From Nematostella vectensis (lineage: Eukaryota; Cnidaria; Anthozoa; Actiniaria; Edwardsiidae): a stretch of DNA of 64,000 bases. Below, piece by piece: positions 48,619-58,213 of the stretch. Under the pieces are notes generated by a model. That model ran no database searches. It worked only from the letters and a program-made list of their open reading frames with translations, and was not told where the DNA came from. Both the position numbers and the translations under genes were made by a program. The stretch covers positions 940,699 to 1,004,698 of the forward strand of contig NC_064041.1 in assembly GCF_932526225.1 (NCBI RefSeq). The letters are read 5' to 3'. The stretch's first letter is position 1. Each line of letters begins with the position of its first letter.

Positions 48619-49207
48619 TTATTTACCAGTGTGAATATTAGGCTCATCACGTGATTCCTGTTCGCAAGAAACAGTGAAACGCGACGCCAGGTCACTACTT
48701 ACTATGGCAGGATTACTACGTGACATATTGCCTTTCTCTGCAGATGGATCACGTGACGCCAGGTCACCAAGAACGATGGCAGGATTATCACATGACATAT
48801 TGCCTCTCTCTGCAGATGGATCACGTGACGCCAGGTCACCAAAAACGATGGCAGGGTTATCACGTGACATATTATCTCTCTCGGATATACGGAAAGAACA
48901 CCGCATATGCCCTCTCTACTGCAACACCAGTTAACGAGAGAAGAGACGCTGGTATGGCAACTTCAAGCCAGTGAGTGTAAAACATAATTTTTAAGTAATA
49001 CAAAATCCCCGCAATTCCGACCTGAAGGTCTGCCACTGTCATACTCAACACAAAGAAGGTCGACTTTTTGGTCCGGAAGGACTTGCGGAGTAGTACAACA
49101 ATCGCGATGGCGTTGGCTACAGTTACTACACATCCCTCACCGATTAATATAGCTTGAAGCACATAAGATGTAAACCAGAGATGGTTTACAGATGTAGTGT
49201 TATTCAT
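48619..49207 (-). pseudogene. receptor copy 3, TM4-TM7 deleted and frameshifted
   Basis: The N-terminus (MNNTTSVNHLWF) through TM1-TM3 to ERAYAVFFP is almost identical to copy 4. It then jumps at about 48,885-48,895 straight into the C-terminal tail repeats (NMSRDNPAIVFGDLASRD), losing roughly 600 bp. The body frame stops after YIRER, and the tail is in another frame. It cannot make a seven-helix receptor. Confidence 0.9.
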
Positions 49208-51869
49208 TGCTGCAGCTGATCATAAAAGTGGGGACTCTTTCCTTCACGGCTCCCAAGCTTGTTATTTCCTTTTTGAGCCAAAATCTGGTGTGGGATTATT
49301 TATGCTTCGTTGATGTCTTAAAAGTTGAATGTTGAAATACGTGAATAGACCATTAGCATATTTGTAGGCTCGTCTTTGACTTGTGTTGAGAAGTGCTGGA
49401 CTTCAAAAGGGTGTTTGGATTATCCGCGATGCTCGCAGCTCTCAGTGCAAAGGACCTTGAAGGGAAATGAAATCGCCAACTCGAATCTTAACCTGTTGTA
49501 GAAGTGAGAAGCAATTGTCTGCCGTTTACGTTAGGCGTTCTCCAATGGATTGTTTGATTTCTTAGTAATTACCTCCAGACGCTGTGCACACACGGGTGCT
49601 TATTACAAACGACAGTGTCCTCTTATTGACAAAATAAGGTCACGTGGTGAACGCAAATGAGATGGGTCAATATTTTGCTTTAGCTTTTAAGCTTATTGCC
49701 TTCAAAGAGTAGAAAGTTTGATTCTATAATAAGTAGATCATTGGATACATTATTAACAAATATTTCGATATTTTACGTTAGGGTGAAAATCCCAGATGGA
49801 GCGAGACTTGAAAGAATTGAGTTTGCCTTTTTCTTATCCTCTTGATCTTTTACATCTTCTGGCTCATTCAGAGAGGTGGGTGAGGTGGTCTTTGGACTGT
49901 TCGGCTTTTACCAAATCATTTACAAATATTGAATACATTTAATCCGAACTCATATCATTCGCAGTTGGACTCGTTTTAATAAGGACATTGCGCTTCTAAT
50001 AAGAAACGAAATAGTTTAGCTGTCAAGAATGTCTTTCTTATTCCAACTTTATCGAGATTCGATAGCATAGGCTCTCAGGCAGAAAATCGTAATATCTTCC
50101 ATCCTTTTCTGAAGCGACCTTTTATGATCCTTCCGCTTTTTGTTTCTGACGTTAATTCGTCTTAAGATCTCCAAGATCTCTTAATATTCCATCTGTTCGA
50201 TGCCCGGATGGATACCAAGAAAATGATTAAGTCATTCCGTTATTGACGTCCTATAACTAGCCGTTTACTGTTTTTATTCCTCATCGGTTTCCCTGCGATC
50301 ACTGATCAGTACTTATTGTTAAAACCCAAAACAGATTGGCAAAATACGTTTTATTTCAGTCCTTTTTTAGGCAATTTGACGTTCTTACTCTGAAATTGAA
50401 GTTATGATAACTTTGTTTTAGAATAACATTAAAATTCAAAGGAAAAAATTGGGACGCCCAACCTAGGCTTGGGCTGTGGGTGACCAAACACAGATGTCAA
50501 AATAAGGCTATTTTATGAAGAATGCGTGGTAAAGATTCATAGGAAGCTGATTAGCATGTTATTGCAAAATCTAACTTAATTCAAGCGTTTGGTTTCCATC
50601 TTTCTGATGCCTGCAAAAAATACCAAGGAGGGATATCAAGAAAATGATTAAGTCATTACGTTCATTGACGACCAGTACTTGCCAAGTACTGTTTTATCCC
50701 GGTGTTTCCCTGCGATCCATTATCAGAACATCGTCATTGTTAAAAACCAAAACAGAGTCGAAAAATACGACAACGTTTAATTTTTGTCCTTTTTCAGGGC
50801 AACTGGAGGTCGTTCCTATAAATTTGTAGTTATGGTGAGAATTTCTTGTAGAATAAGATTAAAATTCAAAAGAAAAAAATGGGTGTACCAAACATCGTTT
50901 TTGCGCTGTAAGTGACCAAATATAGCCTACATTGGTTAAAATAAGGCTATTTTATGAGATTGCGAGTTCAAAAATTAATAGCAACCTGTTTATCGATATC
51001 CTTTGAAAATCTGTTAATATTTAACCTGGGTTATTAGTAGTAAAGTAAATATATTGTAGCCTGTTTTAAGATCTTTTAATGTACAACATCGTATTGAACA
51101 CTGATAAAATAGTCCTACTAACTAGAGCTTATAGGGCCTAATATGGCCATATTTGAAGCTTTTTTTCCTTAAAATTTACGTTGATATTCGTTTGAGAATT
51201 CATTTTTAGCTTGTGTAGAATGACATTTTGGAGTAAACATTCGGGGTACCCAGATGTTTCTTTGATTAGTCGTCAACTCTTATGAACTCTAACAAAAAGC
51301 GAACCCATCACCGTGTGTCGATAAATATGCTAAAATATTAGCTTAACATATTCAAAACTTATTTCTGCTGACAGCAGGGCTAAGACCAAGGACAATTATT
51401 AATACTAAAATGAATGCCCATTTCCCAGCAAGTATACTCAAAAGACTCTACAATCTTTTTTATCCCAAAGACATATGACACATTCTACCACTTTAAGTGC
51501 GTTACACGCACAAAACATTCTTTACTTTTCTAATACTTACCAGAAATCGCTTATTTAATAAATTCAACCTAAAAAAAATCAAATGTTTCCCCTTCCCTTG
51601 TCTGGCTCTTCTCAAAACTGTTGTTATTGAGCTGCCCGCTCATTTTCTCTTTAGAAATCCGGAGGGGAACATTTGTTTTATTTTGGTTTGACTTAGCCGA
51701 AGCCTTGCAAGTCTAGTTGTGTTGTAAGTCGCCGATTTTAGCAAATAATTGTTAAATCTAACTCAAATCAAGCGTACGGAATTGTATTTACGCTTCTATT
51801 CCAGAAGCTCCAAAGTCATTGACATACGTTAGCTAGCATAACTTCATTGGCGAAACTTTACATACCATG

Positions 51870-52634
51870 GCCTGAATTTTTTATTTGGAGGACTTCAGCG
51901 AGACGAAGTGAAAACACGATTTAAATATGAAAATATGAAACTGCGCTGCTTTATGGACCCTCCTTGTTTTTGTCCTTTAACTCGCAGCATTGAAGGTACT
52001 TGGGTACGTTAATCTTTTTTGATGTTTTGCCGTCTTTCCGGTAATTGCGTCCAAGCTCAAAGCCAAGAGCTAGTACAGGGGCAACGGGACACGGATTACC
52101 GTGCAAGGTACCACCATTAAGATCAATAAACTAAACTAATTAAATTGTTCATCCTGTAACAAAGAGTCCACATGCAAGGACTTTCGTCCGGGGTTTGCTA
52201 CTGGGAGGAGTAGCACCGATAGAGTAAAGTGAAACTTAGACCTACATTTCCAACAGGTGGTATGCATGGGGGCGGTGGGAATATATCACGCATAATAACA
52301 GAGGGTAAGGTTTTTGTTATGGATCTTTTCATTTCCATTTTAGAACTCCATTCTTAAGATGGGTCATACTTCCCAGACTGCCCAAGGATTCTCCATATAT
52401 ATCAAAATATTGCATCAACGATGGCTCCGCTCTTAGGCAGTTTTTATTTTATTTACAGTTGTCTCGGGTATGGCTGTTGGCAGGATAATAAACCCAGTAG
52501 TCCCGAAACAAGTGAAAAGTCAGGGAATCTATGCAGGCTATGTAGTCTGATTTTTGATTGACGAAATTTGATGGAAATTATCTCACTTAGAGTGTGAGCA
52601 GTCATTGAGGTTCGGATGTCGAACAAGGCACCGC
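51870..52634. other. inter-unit DNA between receptor units 3 and 4
   Basis: It includes a short stretch paralogous to 45,310-45,445 and then sequence resembling the 3' end of the unit (CACTTAGAGTGTGAGCAGT). No gene is seen. Confidence 0.5.
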
Positions 52635-53807
52635 TCAACCGAGATGAACAGGTTCACTGTCATGTTTTCCAACACAAATAGAATCGCAACCCGGAACTTG
52701 ATTGCCAGTGTGAACATTAGGCTGGTCACGTGGTTTCTGGTCGCAAGTAACAGAGTCACGTGACGCCAGGTCACCATGAATGATGGCGGGATTATCACGT
52801 GACATATTGCTTCTCTCTGCAGATGTGTCACGTGACGCCAGGTCACCAAGAACGATGGGAGGATTATCACGTGACATATTGCTTCTCTCTGCAGATGTGT
52901 CACGTGACGCCAGGTCACCAAGAACGATGGCGGGATTATCACGTGACATATTGCTTCTCTCTGCAGATGGATCACGTGACCTGTCATGTTGATGAGGTCT
53001 GATCCGTCTACACAATGTGTAGAGTGCACACTGCCTGGCGAGGTTACCCAGCTCCTTTCTGAACTCTGGCATACGGATGGAATACACCAGAACATTCCAG
53101 AAGGAGTTGCTCAAAAGCAAAAAGGTGGAAACTCCTCTAATGATTATGCGTGCTCTCCAGGATATTGCTCTTGAGCCCATTACAAAAAATATTAAAGTAG
53201 GAAAATAACAAACGAGCGTTGTTAAGGTGACAATGCTCAGAGTCTTGGCGAGCTTGGCGTTGTTCCTTGAGGCTTGCTCGTTATCAAAGGTTTTCCCGAA
53301 TCTCATCTTGATGCAAATAGAGACGTAGCAAATAGTTATGGTGGCTAAACATGCGGTGATTCCCGATATTCTGTAAGGATAAAAAAATACATCGAATCTA
53401 AGAAGAAACAGCGAAGACAATGATAAACAAGTCCACAATAAGGCGATCCATATGATGTATGTCCTGGTTCGAGATACACGGTGCTTGAACGGAAAGAACA
53501 CCGCATATGCCCTCTCTACTGCAACACCAGTTAACGAGAGAAGAGACGCTGGTAAGGCAACTTCAAGCCAGTGAGTGTAAAACATAATTTGTAAGTAATA
53601 CAAAATCCCCGCAATTCCGACCTGAAGGTCTGCCACTGTCATACTCAACACAAAGAAGGTCGACTTCTTGGTCCGGAAGGACTTGCGGAGTAGTACAACA
53701 ATCGCGATGGCGTTGGCTACAGTTACTACACATCCCTCACCGATTAATATAGCTTGAAGCACATAAGATGTAAACCAGAGATGGTTTACAAATGTAGTGT
53801 TATTCAT
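52635..53807 (-). CDS. class A (rhodopsin-like) G-protein-coupled receptor, copy 4, intact
   Basis: Intronless, 390 residues, ATG to stop. TM1 ANAIAIVVLLRKSF, TM2 LSMTVADLQVG, TM3 end ERAYAVFFPFKHR, TM5 ITACLATITICYVSI, ICL3 FGKTFDNEQASRNNAK, TM6 TTLVCYFPTLIFFV, TM7 SNSFWNVLVYSIRMPEF, then a Cys-containing helix 8 region. There is no Cys3.25, a short ECL2, no TM5 Pro, and NVLVY for NPxxY. The tail (from about 275) contains three 24-residue repeats, NMSRDNPAIVLGDLASRDTSAERS type, rich in Ser/Thr/Arg/Asp, possibly kinase or arrestin sites (inference). This is the only complete member in the window. Ligand and G protein are unknown; the melanocortin/S1P/cannabinoid-like placement is inference. 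Confidence 0.9.
   Translation of the reverse strand: MNNTTFVNHLWFTSYVLQAILIGEGCVVTVANAIAIVVLLRKSFRTKKSTFFVLSMTVADLQVGIAGILYYLQIMFYTHWLEVALPASLLSLTGVAVERAYAVFFPFKHRVSRTRTYIIWIALLWTCLSLSSLFLLRFDVFFYPYRISGITACLATITICYVSICIKMRFGKTFDNEQASRNNAKLAKTLSIVTLTTLVCYFPTLIFFVMGSRAISWRARIIIRGVSTFLLLSNSFWNVLVYSIRMPEFRKELGNLARQCALYTLCRRIRPHQHDRSRDPSAERSNMSRDNPAIVLGDLASRDTSAERSNMSRDNPPIVLGDLASRDTSAERSNMSRDNPAIIHGDLASRDSVTCDQKPRDQPNVHTGNQVPGCDSICVGKHDSEPVHLG
52750..52985 (-). repeat. 72-bp tail repeat with CACGTGA palindromes
   Basis: About three 72-bp units encode 24-residue tail repeats. Each unit contains TCACGTGA (in MSRD) and GTCACGTGAC (in ASRD). Homologous repeats are at 38,700-38,780, 42,350-42,560 and 48,680-48,880. 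Confidence 0.9.
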
Positions 53808-56467
53808 TGCTGCAGCTGATCATAAAAGTGGGGACTCTTTCCTTCACGGCTCCCAAGCTTGTTATTTCCTTTTTGAGCCAAAATCTGGTGTGGGATTATT
53901 TATGCTATGTTGATGTCTTAAAAGTTGAATGTTGAAATACGTGAATAGACCAGTAGCATATTTGTAGGCTCGTCTTTGACTTGTGTTGAGAAGTGCTGGA
54001 CTTCAAAAGGGTGTTTGGATTATCCGCGATGCTCGCAGCTCTCAGTGCAAAGGACCTTGAAGGGAAATGAAATCGCCAACTCGAATCTTAACCTGTTGTA
54101 GAAGTGAGAAGCAATTGTCTGCCGTTTACGTTAGGCGTTCTCCGATGTATTGTTTGATTTCTTAGTAATTACCTCCAGACGCTGTGCACACACGGGTGCT
54201 TATTACAAACGACAGTGTCCTCTTATTGGCCAAATCAAGGTCACGTGGTGAACGAAAATAAGATGGGTCAATATTTTGCTTTAGCTTTTAAGCTTATTGC
54301 CTTCAAAGAGTAGAAAGTTTGATTCTATAATAAGTAGATCATTGGATACATTATTAACAAATATTTGGATATTTTGCGTTAGGGTGAAAATCCCCGATGG
54401 AGCGAGACTTGAAAGAATTGAGTTTGCCTTTTTCTTATCCTCTTGATCTTTTACATCTTCTGGCTCATTCAGAGAGGTGGGTGAGGTCGTCTTTGGACTG
54501 TTCGGCTTTTTCCAAATCAAAGTTTGAATACATTTAATTCGAACTCATATCATTCGCAGTTGGACTCGTTTTAATAAGGACATTGCGCTTTTAATAAGAA
54601 ACGAAATAGTTTAGCTGTCAAGAATGTCTTTCTTATTCCAACTTTATCGAGATTCGATAGCATAGGCTCTCATGCAGAAAAACGTAATGTCTTCCATCCT
54701 TTTCTGAAGCGACCTTTTATGATCCTTTCGCTTTTTGTTTCTGACGTTAATTCGTCTTAAGATCTCCAAGATCTATAAATATACCATCTGTTCGATGCCC
54801 GGATGGATACCAAGAAAATGATTAAGCCATTCCGTTATTGACGTCCTATAACTAGCCGTTTACTGTTTTTATTCCTCATCGGTTTCCCTGCGATCACTGA
54901 TCAGTACTTATTGTTAAAAACCAAAACAGATTCGCAAAATACGTTTTATTTCAGTCCTTTTTTAGGCAATTTGACGTTCTTACTCTGAAATTGAAGTTAT
55001 GATAACTTTGTTTTAGAATAACATTAAAATTCAAAGGAAAAAATTGGGACGCCCAACCTAGGCTTGGGCTGTGGGTGACCAAACACAGATGTCAAAATAA
55101 GACTATTTTATGAAGAATGCGTGGTAAAGATTCATAGGAAGCTGATTAGCATGTTATTGCAAAATCTAACTTAATTCAAGCGTTTGGTTTCCATCTTTCT
55201 GATGCCTGCAAAAAATACCAAGGAGGGATATCAAGAAAATGATTAAGTCATCCCGTTGATTGACGACCAGTACTTGCCAAGTACTGTTTTATCCCGGTGT
55301 TTCCCTGCGATCCATTATCAGAACATCGTCATTGTTAAAAACCAAAACAGAGTCGAAAAATACGACAACGTTTAATTTTTGTCCTTTTTCAGGGCAACTA
55401 GAGGTCGTTCCTATAAATTTGTAGTTATGGTGAGATTTTCTTGTAGAATAAGATTAAAATTCAAAAGAAAAAATGGGTGTACCAAACATTGTTTTTGCGC
55501 TGTAAGTGACCAAATATAGCCTACATTGGTTAAAATAAGGCTATTTTATGAGATTGCGAGTTCAAAAATTAATAGCAACCTGTTTATCGATATCCTTTGA
55601 AAATCTGTTAATATTTAACCTGGGTTATTAGTAGTAAAGTAAATATATTGTAGCCTGTTTTAAGATCTTTTAATGTACAACATCGTATTGAACACTGATA
55701 AAATAGTCCTACTAACAAGGGCTTATAGGGCCTAATATGGCCATATTTGAAGCTTTTTTTCCTTAAAATTTACGTTGATATTCGTTTGAGAATTCATTTT
55801 TAGCTTGTGTAGAATGACATTTTGAAGTAAACATTAGCGGTACCCAGATGTTTCTTTAATTAGTCGGCAACTCTTATGAAATCTACCAAAAAGCGAACCC
55901 ATCACCGTGTGTCGATAAATATGCTAAAATATTAGCTTAACATATTCAAAACTTATTTCTGCTGACAGCAGGGCTAAGACCAAGGACAATTATTAATACT
56001 AAAATGAATGCCCATTTCCCAGCAAGTATACTCAAAAGACTCTACAATCTTTTTTATCCCAAAGACATATGACACATTCTACCACTTTAAGTGCGTTACA
56101 CGCACAAAACATTCTTTACTTTTCTAATACTTACCAGAAATCGCTTATTTAATAAATTCAACCTAAAAAAAATCAAATGTTTCCCCTTCCCTTGTCTGGC
56201 TCTTCTCAAAACTGTTGTTATTGAGCTGCCCGCTCATTTTCTCTTTAGAAATCCGGAGGGGAACATTTGTTTTATTTTGGTTTGACTTAGCCGAAGCCTT
56301 GCAAGTCTAGTTGTGTTGTAAGTCGCCGATTTTAGCAAATAATTGTTAAATCTAACTCAAATCAAGCGTACGGAATTGTATTTACGCTTCTATTCCAGAA
56401 GCTCCAAAGTCATTGACATACGTTAGCTAGCATAACTTCATTGGCGAAACTTTACATACCATGGCCT

Positions 56468-56582
56468 GAGGCTAGAGACGTCGAGTGTGACCAGGAGAGA
56501 GTCTGTTGGTAGGTTGCTGAGTGTTAATAAAATGTTTAAGAAGTGGTTAGTGTCTTTAACGTATGATGGAAGTTTACTTACT
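56468..56582 (-). repeat. inverted fragment of the retroelement's RT domain
   Basis: These 115 bp are the reverse complement of 58,590-58,705 (AAGTGGTTAGTGTCTTTAAC against GTTAAAGACACTAACCACTT), apparently without mismatch. They abut the left pseudo-LTR directly. Inverted 5' fragments at the junction are a known Penelope integration outcome. Confidence 0.93.
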
Positions 56583-56886
56583 CGTGAAGAAACCGTTTAG
56601 CTACTTAGTAATCCACACCACCCTATTTACCATCTTCCATAAGTCACTCAATTACTATTTTTACCTTTTGTTAGTTAATCATCAATGAACTTTGTACTTT
56701 GTCACTCAATTTCTATTTTTACCTTTTGTTAGTTAATCATCAATGAACTTTGTACATATACTAGCTATAACATGCCATTGTAACTCATTTATAACCTGAA
56801 GAAGGCAGGTATTGGCCTGCCGAAATATCGTTCTAAAAAACATAAATCTGCGTTGTTGTCGACTTTTTCTTTTAAAGGTTTTATTA
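56582..56886 (+). repeat. left pseudo-LTR
   Basis: It differs from the right copy at a few positions (ACTTAG/ACTTGG; TTTCTAT/TTACTAT). It contains an internal 57-bp duplication (CACTCAATT... at about 56,645 and 56,702) and ends AAGGTTTTATT. Confidence 0.92.
56791..56834 (+). ncRNA. hammerhead-like ribozyme fold (left pseudo-LTR)
   Basis: The conserved core CUGANGA is present as CTGAAGA (56,796-56,802). Helix II is GGCAGG (56,804-56,809) paired with CCTGCC (56,816-56,821), followed at once by GAAA (56,822-56,825). AUC then gives a cleavage site after 56,829. Helix I pairs ATAAC with GTTCT imperfectly. Helix III is only the self-complementary AUAU, as in minimal hammerheads that act as dimers. 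One extra A (56,803) lies between the core and helix II. Penelope-like pseudo-LTRs are known to carry hammerheads. Confidence 0.6.
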
Positions 56887-57033
56887 ATTAATCAACTGTC
56901 GACGCAGACCACAAGGTCCGACGCACACCAGCAGATAGAGGCTGTCCGGTGGTTTCTTCCTACGTTTTTGTAAATTCAATCTCAACAACCGATCTCCACA
57001 TTGAGATCCGGCTTCTGCTTGCAAGACTTCAAC

Positions 57034-57960
57034 ATGGGCATCGACATCACTGCCTACAGAGTACACATTGGCTCATTCCCTGGTCGCCATATGGCGTGCT
57101 CGAAACCTAAGAATATCTCCACTCGCCAACGCAGTCCAACCAACTTGAAATGTACGTTACACAATCGTCCCCCCATTTTCATGCTGTTCGTGTTACCAAT
57201 CCTTATCGCAAAATCGATGGATATAGAAACCAACCCTGGACCTGTCACAAACATGTTCATGGACTCAAGTGACCCTCAACCTTTAACTGATAACTTGATT
57301 TACCCATTAACTCCGCTATTCAACAAGACCAAAAAAATCCAACTGAAACTTGTCCGCTTCCAGCACCACCTCATCAACTTCACCTTCTATAGAGTGCACA
57401 ACCTTCTCCCTCAACCCATTCTGCCCCGACCACCAATAAGATCTCACGATAGGAACTTCAACAGACAATGGTACTTCATCTCACGCAATGCCGCTACCAA
57501 GCACCTAAAATTGTTAACAAGAGAGTGCAATAGAAAGATCGCCGCATCATCTCAGGAACTCCTCCATCACAGAACATTATTAGAAAGGTCATGTACTAAC
57601 AACGCTTACATATTTTACTGTCGCAAACTAGATTCCATGGCTCTCGCGCTTAAATCGCTCTTAGAAAACCGCCGCAATAACAAATATTCTCGCCGTAATC
57701 TCCCTAATCCCGACAACGATAATACGTCTTATATTACTCCCCAAGCCGCTCCTAATACTAACCCACCACCGGTTGCGACACCAGCCCCTCAGCGCCGACG
57801 CCGCCGTAGACGAAGACGACGTAAAAACAACTCCGTTGTTACTCTTGACAGCACATCGGTAATAAACATCTCTATCGCCCGACGAAACTTCTGTTCTTGC
57901 TCGCGGCCTTACCTTTTGCCCTACACCACGCAAAATCGACTGGTCTCAAGTCAACGCTGA
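57034..57960 (+). CDS. Penelope-like element ORF, N-terminal part with 2A-type motif
   Basis: The frame could start at the ATG at 57,034 or at 57,091. A hydrophobic stretch IFMLFVLPILIA is followed by DIETNPGP (57,220-57,243), matching the 2A consensus D(V/I)ExNPGP at which ribosomes skip the Gly-Pro bond. The rest is basic, with an Arg run (57,793-57,825) and a Pro/Thr/Asn-rich part. About 57,870 the frame slips by one base: the expected downstream text (TSVLARGLTFCPTPRKIDW type) continues in the next frame, so this frame ends in a spurious tail at 57,960. Confidence 0.8.
   Translation: MGIDITAYRVHIGSFPGRHMACSKPKNISTRQRSPTNLKCTLHNRPPIFMLFVLPILIAKSMDIETNPGPVTNMFMDSSDPQPLTDNLIYPLTPLFNKTKKIQLKLVRFQHHLINFTFYRVHNLLPQPILPRPPIRSHDRNFNRQWYFISRNAATKHLKLLTRECNRKIAASSQELLHHRTLLERSCTNNAYIFYCRKLDSMALALKSLLENRRNNKYSRRNLPNPDNDNTSYITPQAAPNTNPPPVATPAPQRRRRRRRRRRKNNSVVTLDSTSVINISIARRNFCSCSRPYLLPYTTQNRLVSSQR
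57220..57243 (+). other. 2A-like ribosome-skipping motif DIETNPGP
   Basis: Eight codons match the invariant 2A core D-I-E-x-N-P-G-P exactly. The upstream residues are hydrophobic, as in 2A sequences of some animal retrotransposons that double as signal sequences. Function is inferred, not shown. Confidence 0.75.
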
Positions 57961-58213
57961 TATATATGATTTCAATCGTAGAATGCGACTATTTGAATAT
58001 TTCTTTAATGAAGACAAACCCAATGATAATGATACTCTCTCTTTTGACAGCTCATTTAACCCTTTCCGTAACAAAAGCACTTGGACTCCCTCCTCAGGCA
58101 GGGATAACTCACTCGACACCTTCCATAATTCTGTCAAACTACAGATACAAAACTCTACACTTAACAAGACTCGCTCTAACATCACACCTGGTGAACGTAA
58201 CGTAACGCTTTAA
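57871..58213 (+). pseudogene. Penelope-like element ORF, middle part in shifted frame
   Basis: This frame reads through LARGLTFCPTP, DWSQVNADIYDF and FEYFFNEDKP to SNITPGERNVT, the usual region just before the RT in Penelope-like elements. It stops at 58,213. The next segment (ALTQLNQRQDIIIKPEDKGSG) is back in the first frame from about 58,207. Two opposite one-base slips about 340 bp apart therefore break the copy. Confidence 0.75.

Larger units (their letters stand above)
48430..56468 (-). repeat. 4.6-kb tandem segmental duplication (receptor units 3 and 4)
   Basis: 49,200-51,860 and 53,800-56,460 correspond base for base with an offset of about 4,594-4,600 and few differences. A 64-codon frame is identical at 51,497-51,691 and 56,091-56,285. 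Both copies end at the same CATACCATGGCCTGA; unit 3 continues into unique DNA (51,870-52,580) and unit 4 into the retroelement. Apart from the receptors, I see no gene in the duplicated flank. Confidence 0.92.

Noticed and set aside
48674-53002. Plus-strand ORFs across receptor tails (MTYCFSLQMCHVTPGHQERW type)
   Set aside because: Antisense to the 72-bp tail repeat; the receptors are on the minus strand.
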